Notes under the pieces: generated by a model
The model's input: the letters and a program-made list of their open reading frames with translations, nothing else
Databases searched by the model: none
Told to the model about the DNA's origin: nothing
Translations under genes and position numbers: made by a program
NCBI GenBank assembly: GCA_977006965.1
Contig: OZ345355.1
Location: forward strand, 3,472,001-3,536,000
Direction: 5' to 3'
Source: Phymatolithon calcareum
Taxonomy: Eukaryota; Rhodophyta; Florideophyceae; Hapalidiales
DNA length: 64,000 nucleotides
Part shown: piece by piece, positions 20,321-32,074 of the stretch
Layout: every line of letters begins with the position of its first letter
Position numbering within the stretch: position 1 is the first letter of the stretch

Positions 20321-23300
20321 AATGAATGAAAATGAATGAAAATGAATGAAAATGAATGAAAATGAATGAAAATGAATGAAAATGAATGAAAATGAATGAA
20401 AATGAATGAAAATGAATGAAAAGGAATGAAAATGAATGAAAATGAATGAAAATGAATGAAAATGAATGAAAATGAATGAAAATGAATGAAAATGAATGAA
20501 AATGAATGAAAATGAATGAAAATGAATGAAAATGAATGAAAATGAATGAAAATGAATGAAAATGAATGAAAATGAATGAAAATGAATGAAAATGAATGAA
20601 AATGAATGAAAATGAATGAAAATGAATGAAAATGAATGAAAATGAATGAAAATGAATGAAAATGAATGAAAATGAATGAAAATGAATGAAAATGAATGAA
20701 AATGAATGAAAATGAATGAAAATGAATGAAAATGAATGAAAATGAATGAAAATGAATGAAAATGAATGAAAATGAATGAAAATGAATGAAAATGAATGAA
20801 AATGAATGAAAATGAATGAAAATGAATGAAAATGAATGAAAATGAATGAAAATGAATGAAAATGAATGAAAATGAATGAAAATGAATGAAAATGAATGAA
20901 AATGAATGAAAATGAATGAAAATGAATGAAAATGAATGAAAATGAATGAAAATGAATGAAAATGAATGAAAATGAATGAAAATGAATGAAAATGAATGAA
21001 AATGAATGAAAATGAATGAAAATGAATGAAAATGAATGAAAATGAATGAAAATGAATGAAAATGAATGAAAATGAATGAAAATGAATGAAAATGAATGAA
21101 AATGAATGAAAATGAATGAAAATGAATGAAAATGAATGAAAATGAATGAAAATGAATGAAAATGAATGAAAATGAATGAAAATGAATGAAAATGAATGAA
21201 AATGAATGAAAATGAATGAAAATGAATGAAAATGAATGAAAATGAATGAAAATGAATGAAAATGAATGAAAATGAATGAAAATGAATGAAAATGAATGAA
21301 AATGAATGAAAATGAATGAAAATGAATGAAAATGAATGAAAATGAATGAAAATGAATGAAAATGAATGAAAATGAATGAAAATGAATGAAAATGAATGAA
21401 AATGAATGAAAATGAATGAAAATGAATGAAAATGAATGAAAATGAATGAAAATGAATGAAAATGAATGAAAATGAATGAAAATGAATGAAAATGAATGAA
21501 AATGAATGAAAATGAATGAAAATGAATGAAAATGAATGAAAATGAATGAAAATGAATGAAAATGAATGAAAATGAATGAAAATGAATGAAAATGAATGAA
21601 AATGAATGAAAATGAATGAAAATGAATGAAAATGAATGAAAATGAATGAAAATGAATGAAAATGAATGAAAATGAATGAAAATGAATGAAAATGAATGAA
21701 AATGAATGAAAATGAATGAAAATGAATGAAAATGAATGAAAATGAATGAAAATGAATGAAAATGAATGAAAATGAATGAAAATGAATGAAAATGAATGAA
21801 AATGAATGAAAATGAATGAAAATGAATGAAAATGAATGAAAATGAATGAAAATGAATGAAAATGAATGAAAATGAATGAAAATGAATGAAAATGAATGAA
21901 AATGAATGAAAATGAATGAAAATGAATGAAAATGAATGAAAATGAATGAAAATGAATGAAAATGAATGAAAATGAATGAAAATGAATGAAAATGAATGAA
22001 AATGAATGAAAATGAATGAAAATGAATGAAAATGAATGAAAATGAATGAAAATGAATGAAAATGAATGAAAATGAATGAAAATGAATGAAAATGAATGAA
22101 AATGAATGAAAATGAATGAAAATGAATGAAAATGAATGAAAATGAATGAAAATGAATGAAAATGAATGAAAATGAATGAAAATGAATGAAAATGAATGAA
22201 AATGAATGAAAATGAATGAAAATGAATGAAAATGAATGAAAATGAATGAAAATGAATGAAAATGAATGAAAATGAATGAAAATGAATGAAAATGAATGAA
22301 AATGAATGAAAATGAATGAAAATGAATGAAAATGAATGAAAATGAATGAAAATGAATGAAAATGAATGAAAATGAATGAAAATGAATGAAAATGAATGAA
22401 AATGAATGAAAATGAATGAAAATGAATGAAAATGAATGAAAATGAATGAAAATGAATGAAAATGAATGAAAATGAATGAAAATGAATGAAAATGAATGAA
22501 AATGAATGAAAATGAATGAAAATGAATGAAAATGAATGAAAATGAATGAAAATGAATGAAAATGAATGAAAATGAATGAAAATGAATGAAAATGAATGAA
22601 AATGAATGAAAATGAATGAAAATGAATGAAAATGAATGAAAATGAATGAAAATGAATGAAAATGAATGAAAATGAATGAAAATGAATGAAAATGAATGAA
22701 AATGAATGAAAATGAATGAAAATGAATGAAAATGAATGAAAATGAATGAAAATGAATGAAAATGAATGAAAATGAATGAAAATGAATGAAAATGAATGAA
22801 AATGAATGAAAATGAATGAAAATGAATGAAAATGAATGAAAATGAATGAAAATGAATGAAAATGAATGAAAATGAATGAAAATGAATGAAAATGAATGAA
22901 AATGAATGAAAATGAATGAAAATGAATGAAAATGAATGAAAATGAATGAAAATGAATGAAAATGAATGAAAATGAATGAAAATGAATGAAAATGAATGAA
23001 AATGAATGAAAATGAATGAAAATGAATGAAAATGAATGAAAATGAATGAAAATGAATGAAAATGAATGAAAATGAATGAAAATGAATGAAAATGAATGAA
23101 AATGAATGAAAATGAATGAAAATGAATGAAAATGAATGAAAATGAATGAAAATGAATGAAAATGAATGAAAATGAATGAAAATGAATGAAAATGAATGAA
23201 AATGAATGAAAATGAATGAAAATGAATGAAAATGAATGAAAATGAATGAAAATGAATGAAAATGAATGAAAATGAATGAAAATGAATGAAAATGAATGAA

Positions 23301-24210
23301 AATGAATGAAAATGAATGAAAATGAATGAAAATGAATGAAAATGAATGAAAATGAATGAAAATGAATGAAAATGAATGAAAATGAATGAAAATGAATGAA
23401 AATGAATGAAAATGAATGAAAATGAATGAAAATGAATGAAAATGAATGAAAATGAATGAAAATGAATGAAAATGAATGAAAATGAATGAAAATGAATGAA
23501 AATGAATGAAAATGAATGAAAATGAATGAAAATGAATGAAAATGAATGAAAATGAATGAAAATGAATGAAAATGAATGAAAATGAATGAAAATGAATGAA
23601 AATGAATGAAAATGAATGAAAATGAATGAAAATGAATGAAAATGAATGAAAATGAATGAAAATGAATGAAAATGAATGAAAATGAATGAAAATGAATGAA
23701 AATGAATGAAAATGAATGAAAATGAATGAAAATGAATGAAAATGAATGAAAATGAATGAAAATGAATGAAAATGAATGAAAATGAATGAAAATGAATGAA
23801 AATGAATGAAAATGAATGAAAATGAATGAAAATGAATGAAAATGAATGAAAATGAATGAAAATGAATGAAAATGAATGAAAATGAATGAAAATGAATGAA
23901 AATGAATGAAAATGAATGAAAATGAATGAAAATGAATGAAAATGAATGAAAATGAATGAAAATGAATGAAAATGAATGAAAATGAATGAAAATGAATGAA
24001 AATGAATGAAAATGAATGAAAATGAATGAAAATGAATGAAAATGAATGAAAATGAATGAAAATGAATGAAAATGAATGAAAATGAATGAAAATGAATGAA
24101 AATGAATGAAAATGAATGAAAATGAATGAAAATGAATGAAAATGAATGAAAATGAATGAAAATGAATGAAAATGAATGAAAATGAATGAAAATGAATGAA
24201 AATGAATGAA
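20321..24210. repeat. 3.9-kb satellite of the 10-bp unit AATGAATGAA (about 389 copies)
   Basis: Uninterrupted head-to-tail array. The only deviating unit I see is 20421-20430 (AAGGAATGAA). It decays abruptly after 24210 (AAATTATGAA, then unique DNA). The plus strand has stops in all frames. The minus strand (TTCATTCATT)n contains no stop and no ATG in any frame, so it is open throughout with a 10-residue repeat FIHFHSFSFI. The extreme homogeneity points to recent expansion by slippage or unequal exchange, or to an assembly-extended array. Confidence 0.97.
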
Positions 24211-24597
24211 AAATTATGAAAAATTGCAGTCTTTGAAAACTTAACTGAGACCTTCTTTGCGAAGATTTACATTTTGTGAGATGAGAACTAGTTCTTACTT
24301 AATCACAAATTGTAACAAAATTTGAAAAGCTTTCATCTAAGTAGGCACACTCAGTTGCGGCGTAGCGGTCGACGCCAGGTATTCTGTAGATAGCAGTAGC
24401 CCTTTGAATTTGGTTTATATATTCGTCAGGATTAGTAGGGTAGGTAGTAGGTTAGGTAGCAGGCTAGATACCAGGCTAGGGAGCATCACTGCTCTTCCCA
24501 TTCACCCGGTGGTAGTATATATTTCGTCAGTGACGTTTACGAGCCCCTTCCTCCTTCAAGTGCCAACCTCTCACAAACCAATCCACCTTTCTTAAAA
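24211..24597. other. Satellite flank with GTAGG-type short repeats
   Basis: Contains a short run of related words (GTAGGTAGTAGGTTAGGTAGCAGG, cut here as 24439-24470) and CAGGCTAGATACCAGGCTAGG. No gene supported. Confidence 0.35.
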
Positions 24598-25285
24598 ATG
24601 CCGAAGAGGATGGAGCTCACTCTGGCTGAGAAGCTGAAGCTGAAGATCGGGAAGCTTGAGGCTCTCTTCGCGAGATTGGGCGTGCCGTGCGGACAAATGC
24701 GAATAAGAAAGCTTTAGCGCGGACCTGGCATTATCAAGGATATAATCGCTTCTGCCCGCCCCGTTTGATTATAAAACCTTCCGCAATGCTATTCCTAAAC
24801 CTCTGATCGTGAAACTGAAGAGGATGGAGAGCAGACTATTCAATGGCGAGCAGTTCGAACATACCGAGCTTGGTCTAGACTATTTCGAGACGGTCTCAGC
24901 AGAGCATGGAGACTCAAGAACTAAGTACACCTGTCTGACACAGCTCCAGATCCAGAATAACTCTATAAAAGAGTTCTCTTCCCTTGCTCATGCCTGTCTA
25001 AGAGAGCGAGTTGAAGAAGCATCAGGAAATGACAACAGAGTGCTGAAAAGATTTGAATGCAGCCTGCTGGTGCTCTTCGACAAGACAACAGTCCACGACA
25101 AGCCGATATCCGCGTTTTTTGACTACTACATTCCCCACGAGTTGTATGGAATCGCGCCTCATTCCGACTGCTTTGCGGTTTGGGGAGTTGTAGTACTGGT
25201 ACTTCGCGAAGGGGACTGTGCCATCGCCGAGAAAAACTGCTCTGAAAGTAATAAGAAATATAAATACTTTCCAAATGGCCAATGA
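24598..25285 (+). pseudogene. Broken unknown gene, possibly transposase-like at its N-terminus
   Basis: The ATG at 24598 follows ACAAACC...TTAAAA and opens MPKRMELTLAEKLKLKIGKL, stopping at 24717. The charged, helical start resembles the helix-turn-helix leader of pogo/Tigger-type transposases (KR...LT-EKL), but only weakly. After a shifted stretch (IIKDIIASARP), a third piece from about 24760 reads FDYKTFRNAIPKPLIVKLKR and continues open to 25285 with DYFETVSAEHGDSRTKYTCL. No catalytic DDE box is visible in this piece. I cannot assign a family with confidence. Strand and continuity are inferred from protein-like composition. Confidence 0.35.
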
Positions 25286-25404
25286 AAAAGATCTTTAGGA
25301 TTCTATTACCAATCTTTATGTTTCTCTGTGTATGATCACCAATTACAAGTACTCTGCTTGAGATATCACGAATTAGAAATACCATCATGGCATAAGTGAT
25401 TTGT

Positions 25405-25532
25405 AGTTGTTTAGCACTGTTTCCAGCACAGGCATCAGTGAATTGTCGTTGTCTTGCACCATTTCCAGCACAGGGAAGCTATTTTGGTTGGCTAGCACAA
25501 TTTCCAGCACAGCGACGCTGTGCTGAAAATTG
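25405..25532. repeat. Three ~45-bp tandem copies ending in a 17-bp hairpin
   Basis: Three copies of a TAGCAC-x-x-TTTCCAGCACAG core lie at about 25411, 25456 and 25494. The last one continues into ACGCTGTGCTGAAAATTG, which folds back on CAATTTCCAGCACAGCG with a single mismatch (25498-25532). It could be a terminator-like or foldback structure. Confidence 0.6.
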
Positions 25533-26456
25533 TGAATGTAGAATGAGGATTAAAAATTGGTGGTGTATCATAGGCCACTGAGACAAGAAATGTCGGTGCA
25601 CATTTCATGGCTAGTGTTGGACAGTGTGGAACAATAATGAATTTCTATTCGCTACTTTTCTGTAACTCACGTGTTTGAGTGTAATGACGCGTTCGTACTG
25701 TCAGCCAGCGAACGCGTAGAGTAGATGGAGGACGAGGCTATTCCTTTGATAACCGGTTGTAAAATGGTGGCCTTCTATTTGCTAAAGCGGTGAGCCCGGG
25801 ATTGAGATATATGGGCCAACGGAATGCGCACGATGCGTGCAGGAAAACATGGATATCATTGATACTATGACTGTGAAATATTAAATTTAAGCACTTGAAT
25901 GTCGGGCCATGTGTAATTACATTGTGGTATGTATGGGGGACCGTTTCGAGCGAGATGTTGATGTGAACGTGACAGAATTCTATTAGCTGCATCTTAATTC
26001 TTGCATTTCACAATGCACATGAATCCGAGATTGATCTTGGCACCTACTGCGTTCGGATGTACCAATGTTTTCGATTTCTCTGTTCGATGTTGCAAAGTGC
26101 TGACGAAGGACCTGTGAGTTAGCAAAATGGGATAGTCGATTGTCGTTTAGATATGTAGAAGTTTGAAGTGATGCATGTTGAGTAGAAGTTGTGGTGTAGA
26201 AGAGATTGAGATAAAGGATATGGTTAATATCGTAAGAAAAGCTTCTCGAAAACATAAAAATTCTATTACATTTCCCAGAAATTTATGTCGGAATCGTAGA
26301 GTAAACGTCGGGTTCCCCAGAGCTGAGACGATCGAATCCGAAATAATCACCACCATGCTGGAGGAAGACATTGCGTTGCTTTTTTCTCACGGTATTCACC
26401 CTTGCCCATTGACGGCGTCCTTTATTTGTGCGAAATAAGAATGCCGCGCAGAGGTC
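25533..26456. other. Spacer, no gene seen
   Basis: Minus-strand frames at 25738-25992 and 25983-26255 (84 and 90 codons) have no motif. AT-rich compared with the region that follows. Confidence 0.3.
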
Positions 26457-28465
26457 ATGCCGATCCGCAAGACATTTTTTGAGCATCTGAGAAGAAATGC
26501 TCACTCCGTCTTTGAAAGCGAAGCGGCGAAATTGTGGCCTACCGCCGATCGGTGTGCCGGGTCGTTTCCGAAGAGCCACCCGCTTCGGGAGAAGTATCGC
26601 ACTGGAGGCGTACGGCATGGACAATTTCCGCCGATCGATGGTCTTCTTGTTGTGCAAGGCAAGATGTGCGCGGAGCGCGACAGCACTTTACGTAGTCACA
26701 CCAGTATGGTGCACAATACAAGTATTTCGCGATGTCTGAAAACGTCATTGTGCAAAAGTTTGTCGCGCAAAAAATCTTTGAAAAATCTTTTCCTCATCGA
26801 AGATGCGGAGGCCGGCATCGATTGCCGCCGTGATGGTGATCCTGGCATCACGGCTGCGCTTGCCAGATAATCGCCGACGTATATTCGGGCGGCAAGTGAT
26901 CGCGAAAAGAGCGGCTTTGTCAGCCTCGCCAAGTGCCAAGAGCGCCTTTACGCTGTCGGCCTCTCTCTTGGCGATGCATGGCGTCTCATTCGGATAGGGG
27001 AAGCCGGTCGCGAGTCTGCTCTTGTGTCGTCGCAAACGGTTAAGCAGCTCTTTGTCGATGCGCGAGAGCTGTTCCGCGGGGTGGACAGTTTTCGGTCCAC
27101 CTTGGTAGATATTTTCCCAGGCGGAACACTGGAGAAGAAGAAGCCGTTTCAGTTCCTTATCGATGACCAACGTGGGGATTGATCTCTCGAGCGGTATGTT
27201 CGGAGCGCGCATATACTCGTTTTCATGGCTCTTCGAGTTCATCGAGACAGGCAGAAGTATGCCGGGATTTCGATGAACCCTGGTCATGTGGGCGCACTCA
27301 ATAACCTTGCAAGTGACAATGGCACTGACGAAGAGACTGTGTACGTGAAGGTGCACGGGGTGATGTGCAGAATTTTCTTCGAGAGGAGCAGCGTCTCCGG
27401 AGGGTCTGGCAGGCTCTTCTCTTTCGCCGTGGCCGCCTGTACGTGCGTTGGCGGTGAGACGATGGACCGCCTGCACTTCAAGCAAGGACGTCAAGTTGCT
27501 CCGGAAGTGACGGGCATTCTATACGCGGCGTCGTGCTGTGCTCTTCTGGAGATGCGAATGTACAGTGACGAAGAGAGGCGTGTAGAGGTGGAAGCGGAGA
27601 TGCAATCGGCGATGTGCACTGGGGCAAGAGGCGGATTGTCCGTCTTCGTGGACTTCCGGTCGATCTGCACCTCTGTTCGTGCAGAGGAGACGCCAGAGAA
27701 TATGTTCGACAAATGTGGAGTTCATCGTTGGTGCGGGTTTCTGGGAGGAATCGAGGTATCGGCCGACGATGTGAACGATGAGGACAGTAAGGACAATGTG
27801 GACAGTGGGAAACGTATTGTGCCTTCAGTCGGACTTACTGTGGGGTCAGTGCACAGGGACCTTCGGAAGGCAATCTTTGTTGATTTGCTGAAGGAGAAGA
27901 TGCTGCCATCGAGGTTTCGTGAGGAGTGCTCATCGATCTTGGACGAAGAGAGCAATATGGTGCCAGGGTACTGGGCTTTGGCTGACGTGCGGAACGGAGA
28001 GTTTTTTCGTCGGTGAAATCGGTGGATCCGCGAAGAGATGCTACCGTGCTTACCGGCAGCCGAGCTGGATGCATGGACTAAAGCAGCAAGAAACCTAGTT
28101 CCATTTTTCCTTACGGTATGCACCTCGGCGCTGGAGGGCCTGGGCGCGGGACGGAGATCGGTAGTATGGGACTGCGGAACACTCCGAGTTGCAAACGTGC
28201 TATCTTCTTCGTGGGGGAAGAGGTGATGATCAAACCAAAGTTCAACAAGAGTCGAAGCGTGCGTCAATGTCGAAACTTTTTTATATCGCGACATCTGGAC
28301 GAGGAGACGTCATTTCTGTTCAAGGCGTGTGCACTCTGTCATGGTGCAGTATGCGGAAATGAAGGAGCAGTCGGTAGAAGTTCCGGCTGGTGCAAAAGGG
28401 GAAGCCATACAGCGAGAGCTGTGGCTTCTCCGGAAAAGTGTCTGTCTCGGAGTTGTGAAGCCTGA
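26457..28465 (+). pseudogene. Large decayed gene, possibly of the telomere-linked helicase (RGTE-domain) class
   Basis: A single plus-strand frame runs from 26457 to about 28150. Only three in-frame stops interrupt it: TAA 26868-26870, TGA 27180-27182 and TGA 28014-28016. Between the first two it reads ERLYAVGLSLGDAWRLIRIG and ARELFRGVDSFRSTLVDIF; after 27225 it stays open for 263 codons. Near 28140 the protein-like reading shifts by one frame to GRGTEIGSMGLRNTPS, then IKPKFNKSRSVRQCRNFF and ISRHLDEETSFLF. The RGTE...RNT...NKS order resembles the domain found in many large fungal and protist telomere-linked or RecQ-like helicase proteins. The helicase motor itself is not present here. GC content is higher than in the flanks. 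The 249- and 190-codon minus-strand frames are shadows. Family assignment is tentative. Confidence 0.45.
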
Positions 28466-28489
28466 ACGGGTCGCCGAACGGATCGGAGG

Positions 28490-28966
28490 CCACCATCCTT
28501 GTTATTTCGTCGGGTAGCCTCTGCTCGATTCTTTTCATGAGGATGTCTCGTGGCACCCTGACATATGCTGCAGAGAGGTCGAGAACCGCGAAAAAAGGAT
28601 GGCCATCTTTCATAGCACATTTTGCACGAAGTATTGCAATACATGTGCTCTTGTCTTTTCCGAAGCCTAGCTGGGCTCTGTTAAAGCGGTAGTGTTCCCT
28701 TATGTATGAGTTGAGTGCGGAATCGATGATTTTCTTGGCTTGACTTAATAGCGATATAGGTCTGTAGTTCGCTGCAACATGGGATGGCCTTTTTTGTACA
28801 TAGCGATCAGAGTAGCTTGAACCCACGCTCGCGGAAAATATTTGAGCCTCCCATATGTCTCCAATAAGGCTAGCAATATACTCAATCCGGCTTCCTTATT
28901 CGCATGCATCATTTCAACTGCCAGCATTTCCTTGAACATAGATCTAGGATATTGTACTCTGATCAC
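28490..28966 (-). pseudogene. LINE family A fragment: RT N-terminal blocks
   Basis: Two overlapping minus-strand frames. MLAVEMMHANKEAGLSILL and WVQATLIAMYKKG (28966-28745) are RT blocks 0-1. ANYRPISLLSQAKKIIDSAL (20 residues), then NRAQLGFGKDKSTC and FFAVLDLSAAYVRVPRDI (28780-28540), are blocks 1-3 with the first catalytic Asp in LDLSAAY. Homology stops near ITRMV (about 28490), where unrelated sequence begins. The closest copies are at 38.0-38.8 and 39.8-40.1 kb. Confidence 0.8.
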
Positions 28967-29486
28967 TTAAGCCCTCTTTGATTCACATTTCTCTTCCAAG
29001 ATTTGCACTTGTGAGTCGTAGCACTCATGATCAGCGTCAAGGCTTATCTGGGATGATGACACAACTCCTTGGAGTGCGACTAGCTCAATTACGGCCCTGA
29101 ATTGAGCTTATTGCACTCCAACGCATACTCGGGTCTAAGACGATGGACAAAGAGACTATAAATGCAAAAGAGTAACACGAACTCTCATATGGAGAGAAAC
29201 TAGAATCAAGGAAATGTTAGGAATATTGAATGCGGTAAGTTAGAAGTACTTGAGAACATGCCCCGTTACTCACAGTGAGGTCTCGGGTGCTTTTGAAATA
29301 AATCAGCATATATCCCCCTACTCAAGTATATGTCCAATACTAATTTTCTCCAAAGTGGAAGCCTCTGGTATCTTAAACGTGTCTTACTCTCCCATATGCA
29401 GAAGATCGTTGCTTTCCAGGCTCAATAGGGATATTGACTGGTCTTCCTTTACCTTCCTTTGGCCATACCTCCATCCTTTCTAATTT
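28967..29486. other. Spacer between LINE fragments
   Basis: No coding or RNA feature seen. Confidence 0.35.
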
Positions 29487-30430
29487 TTAGTCCGTCTTTG
29501 ATAGTTCTCCCTTTTGTGCTTTCTGGAGGGCATTACGCACGACATTGCACTTCTTTATACATTCAGCACCCTTCTCTGTATATAATATGTCTTCAGCTCT
29601 TCCAATATATTCGCTTGTCTCTTCAAGGCTCTTCTTCTGGCTTAGAAGCCTCAACAAGAACTTTTCCGCTTGATACATAGGCCTCATCTCGGATATCTCT
29701 AGTCGATACAGCGGGATATTTGTTTTTTTGGGGAGACGGGGATATATGTTACAATCGTAGCCTCATAGCGTCATCATATGAGGCTACATTACAGGGCTCG
29801 CACTCAGCCACGGCGGTGTTCAGCATACTTAACGAAGACATAATTGTAGAATAATTTTTCTGCCGCTTCGACAGCTTTGTAAACGGCATCACATGTAGAG
29901 CATGTTCCCATTACGGCACAATTTGATGATTCCGGTTGGAATTCTCGACTTTTAACTCCAATCTGTTGTGGTTTTTGTATGCAAACCACAGCATTTCGCA
30001 CTCGTGATATTGCTAGCCCCATACGGGAATAAGCATTCATTATAATAGCCATGTCGTCTGTTATGATACCCCCTTTTCATTCATACCGACCCCAAGATAG
30101 GATAGCCTCCGTGCTTGATGCAGCTATCGCCCCGCATAGTAGAACTTGTGTTTCAGAAATCCTTTGTACTTCAGGGTATTCCTTTTTTCTGGTTTTGTGT
30201 TCTAATTCATGCCGTTTTCTTTTGCCCAGGTCGTCGCTATGTCAAGTACCTTCTGCAGTCCTGTGACATTCTTGGGCGCGACCTTAGAAGCAACCTCAGC
30301 AAATGTATCCATGAATATGTTGTAGAGACAAGGGCTATGAGAGTGGACATCCCTGTGTTCCAGTACTCTACTTATTGTACCGAGGAGCATCCTCGTGGAA
30401 CAAATGAGAAGAAAACTGCCGGCCCACATA
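29487..30430 (-). pseudogene. LINE family A fragment: RT palm to C-terminus
   Basis: In minus-strand order: CLYNIFMDTFAEVASKV and TGLQKVLDIATTWAKENGM (30430-30202), ISRVRNAVVCIQKPQQIGVK and FVKYAEHRR (30052-29804), then AEKFLLRLLSQKKSLEE (29687-29487). These align block by block with the fuller copy at 37753-38496. The FADD box is lost between the pieces. A 31-bp hairpin (29757-29787) sits in the broken part. Confidence 0.7.
29757..29787. repeat. Perfect 11-bp hairpin
   Basis: GTAGCCTCATA, a 9-nt loop, then TATGAGGCTAC. It lies within the decayed LINE copy; origin unknown. Confidence 0.7.
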
Positions 30431-30507
30431 GCAAGGATAGTTGCCTACATTCTCAACCCGACATGTAGCACGTCCATAGGAGACGAGGCAAAAAGTTTGT
30501 AGACCAT

Positions 30508-31402
30508 GGATGGAGAAATTCTTCAAGGGTCTCCATCTAGTCCGTTTCTATATAATTTATTCATGGATACCTCTGCCGAAGCCGTGGCCACGTAGAACGA
30601 AACCGTCTCGTACCAAACAGCACAGCTGTTTGCGGGCGACTTGATTTTACAAGCCAAGAAAGTCAAAGCGATGCAGCAAATTCTGAACGTAGCCACGAAA
30701 TGGGCAGACGAAAACACTATGCGATGGAGCACCGAGCCGGGGACTAATAATTCTGAAGTATAAAGGGCTCCCGAAGCACAAATTCGTGCTGGCCGGAAAA
30801 AAGTAACATCATGCTTAGCGAATCTCCTATTTTGGAATCAGCTTGAACAACAAAGGGGTTAACGACAACACAGCAATGTCGAGGGTGCAGAATACCGCAG
30901 GTTGTATCAAGAAAAAAGTCGGGGGCTTTAAGCTTGAATGTGTATCAGAATTTTCAAGCCACAGATTCTCCCCAAATGGGAGTATGCTATCCATCTAACC
31001 CCGATGACCAAGCCGCTGCTTTCAGAAATTACAGCAGAAGGGCTTTTCTACAAATACTTGTTTGAAAATATTCTAAACATAGAAGAGATCGGATTCGAGT
31101 ACGTTCTCTGCCAGCCTGCCAGCCCAGAGATGAGGAGAGAACATCAAACAGAACGGTTCGCTCTGGGCCTGGTGAAATCCAAAAAGTTCCTACTACATGC
31201 AGATGAATTCCAGGCAAGAGAAGAGAGACAGACCCACGCGTATAAGATGCGTAAGATGGATCTTCAGCACAGCTCCACTATGGCAACACCGAAAGCGAAA
31301 CCAAAACTGGAGCTGGAAATGCAACCGACTCGTTCTGTTGCAGTACCGAGCGATCCACACGAGGCACCGGACGGATTTGTATCAATTACAGGAAGAGAAT
31401 GA
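30508..31402 (+). pseudogene. LINE family A fragment, plus strand, head-to-head with the previous copy
   Basis: Begins in the RT PQG-equivalent block: EILQGSPSSPFLYNLFMDTS (about 30508-30570). TAQLFAGDLILQAKKVKAMQ (about 30618-30677) is the catalytic box with FADD changed to FAGD. The 154-codon frame 30938-31402 has MCIRIFKPQILPKWEYAIHL and ERFALGLVKSKKFLL, the same C-terminal region as 37753-38100. It contains several stops, and no 3' tail is seen. Confidence 0.75.
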
Positions 31403-31529
31403 AGCAGACGCACCTAACTTACTTTTATCCGCACCCGTTACAGTAAACTCTCTACTAGTCTACTGATTTATATATGATAAATCTATGTGTCGCCTCACAG
31501 CAATGATAGCTCCACAAACGCACTCATGT

Positions 31530-31640
31530 GTATCGTCAAATCATCGCATCCATGATACTGCCACCAATAAGATACCGCATCCCTCACCATTGCTGTACAG
31601 TACTGCACTGTCCCGAACGGTACACCAAAAACCGTACTGT
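31530..31640. repeat. Dispersed repeat D2, copy 1
   Basis: TCAAATCATCGCA, then CCGCATC-CTCACCATT-CTGTACA and TACTG, recur in inverse orientation at about 54515-54610. The element contains several TACAGTA/TACTGTA words reminiscent of pogo-type ends, so it may be a MITE. Confidence 0.5.
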
Positions 31641-32031
31641 ACAATACGTCAATTCCTTCCCTTCCTTCAGATTGTATTTCCGGTGAGAATGAAGAAAGGG
31701 AATAGTATATCGTAAAATATTCAAGTTGATCGTCTCCCTAAAAAGGATAATTTTGCTCTTGCAACCCAGAGTCTTCTCTCTTCTCTTAAGGGACTTTTAT
31801 TTGAATACGTACTAAAATAAGGAACATGTTCCAATGCTAAGGCAGTCGGTTAAATATTTCTTTTCATATATCGTCAATAATATGACTTTCCAATTACCTT
31901 GCCGTGGAACATTTTTTTATGTATCATTGACTAGGACTCATTCATCAGTTGAGAACGTAAATTGTTCTTATATGCTCTAGTCCTGTCCATAACGAATAAT
32001 CCGAAATCGTATAGCACTATTAGAAGCAAAG
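31641..32031. other. Upstream region of the SET-domain gene
   Basis: AT-rich, with a CTCTTCTCTTAAGG patch near 31780. No other gene. It should contain the promoter, but I cannot point to a certain TATA box. Confidence 0.3.
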
Positions 32032-32074
32032 GTGCTCCATCTTGGTCTAGCGTAACCCGAGCAAGATGGAGCAC
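32032..32074 (+). promoter_or_regulatory. Perfect 13-bp hairpin overlapping the SET gene start codon
   Basis: GTGCTCCATCTTG (32032-32044) pairs exactly with CAAGATGGAGCAC (32062-32074) across a 17-nt loop. The ATG of the SET gene is at 32066-32068, inside the 3' arm. In an mRNA starting upstream, the start codon would be buried in the stem. This could limit initiation, or be the relic of an insertion end. Confidence 0.6.

Noticed and set aside
20321-24210. Minus-strand open frame through the satellite as a repeat-protein gene
   Set aside because: No ATG in the array and openness follows automatically from the 10-bp unit; no flanking coding sequence or splice evidence.
26745-27494. 249-codon minus-strand frame
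   Set aside because: The plus strand over the same region gives one coherent protein-like frame from 26457 to 28150 with only three stops. The minus frame is a GC-rich shadow of it.
27722-28294. 190-codon minus-strand frame
   Set aside because: Ser/Thr/Arg-rich complement of the same plus-strand pseudogene; no motif and no continuity with the LINE RT further right.
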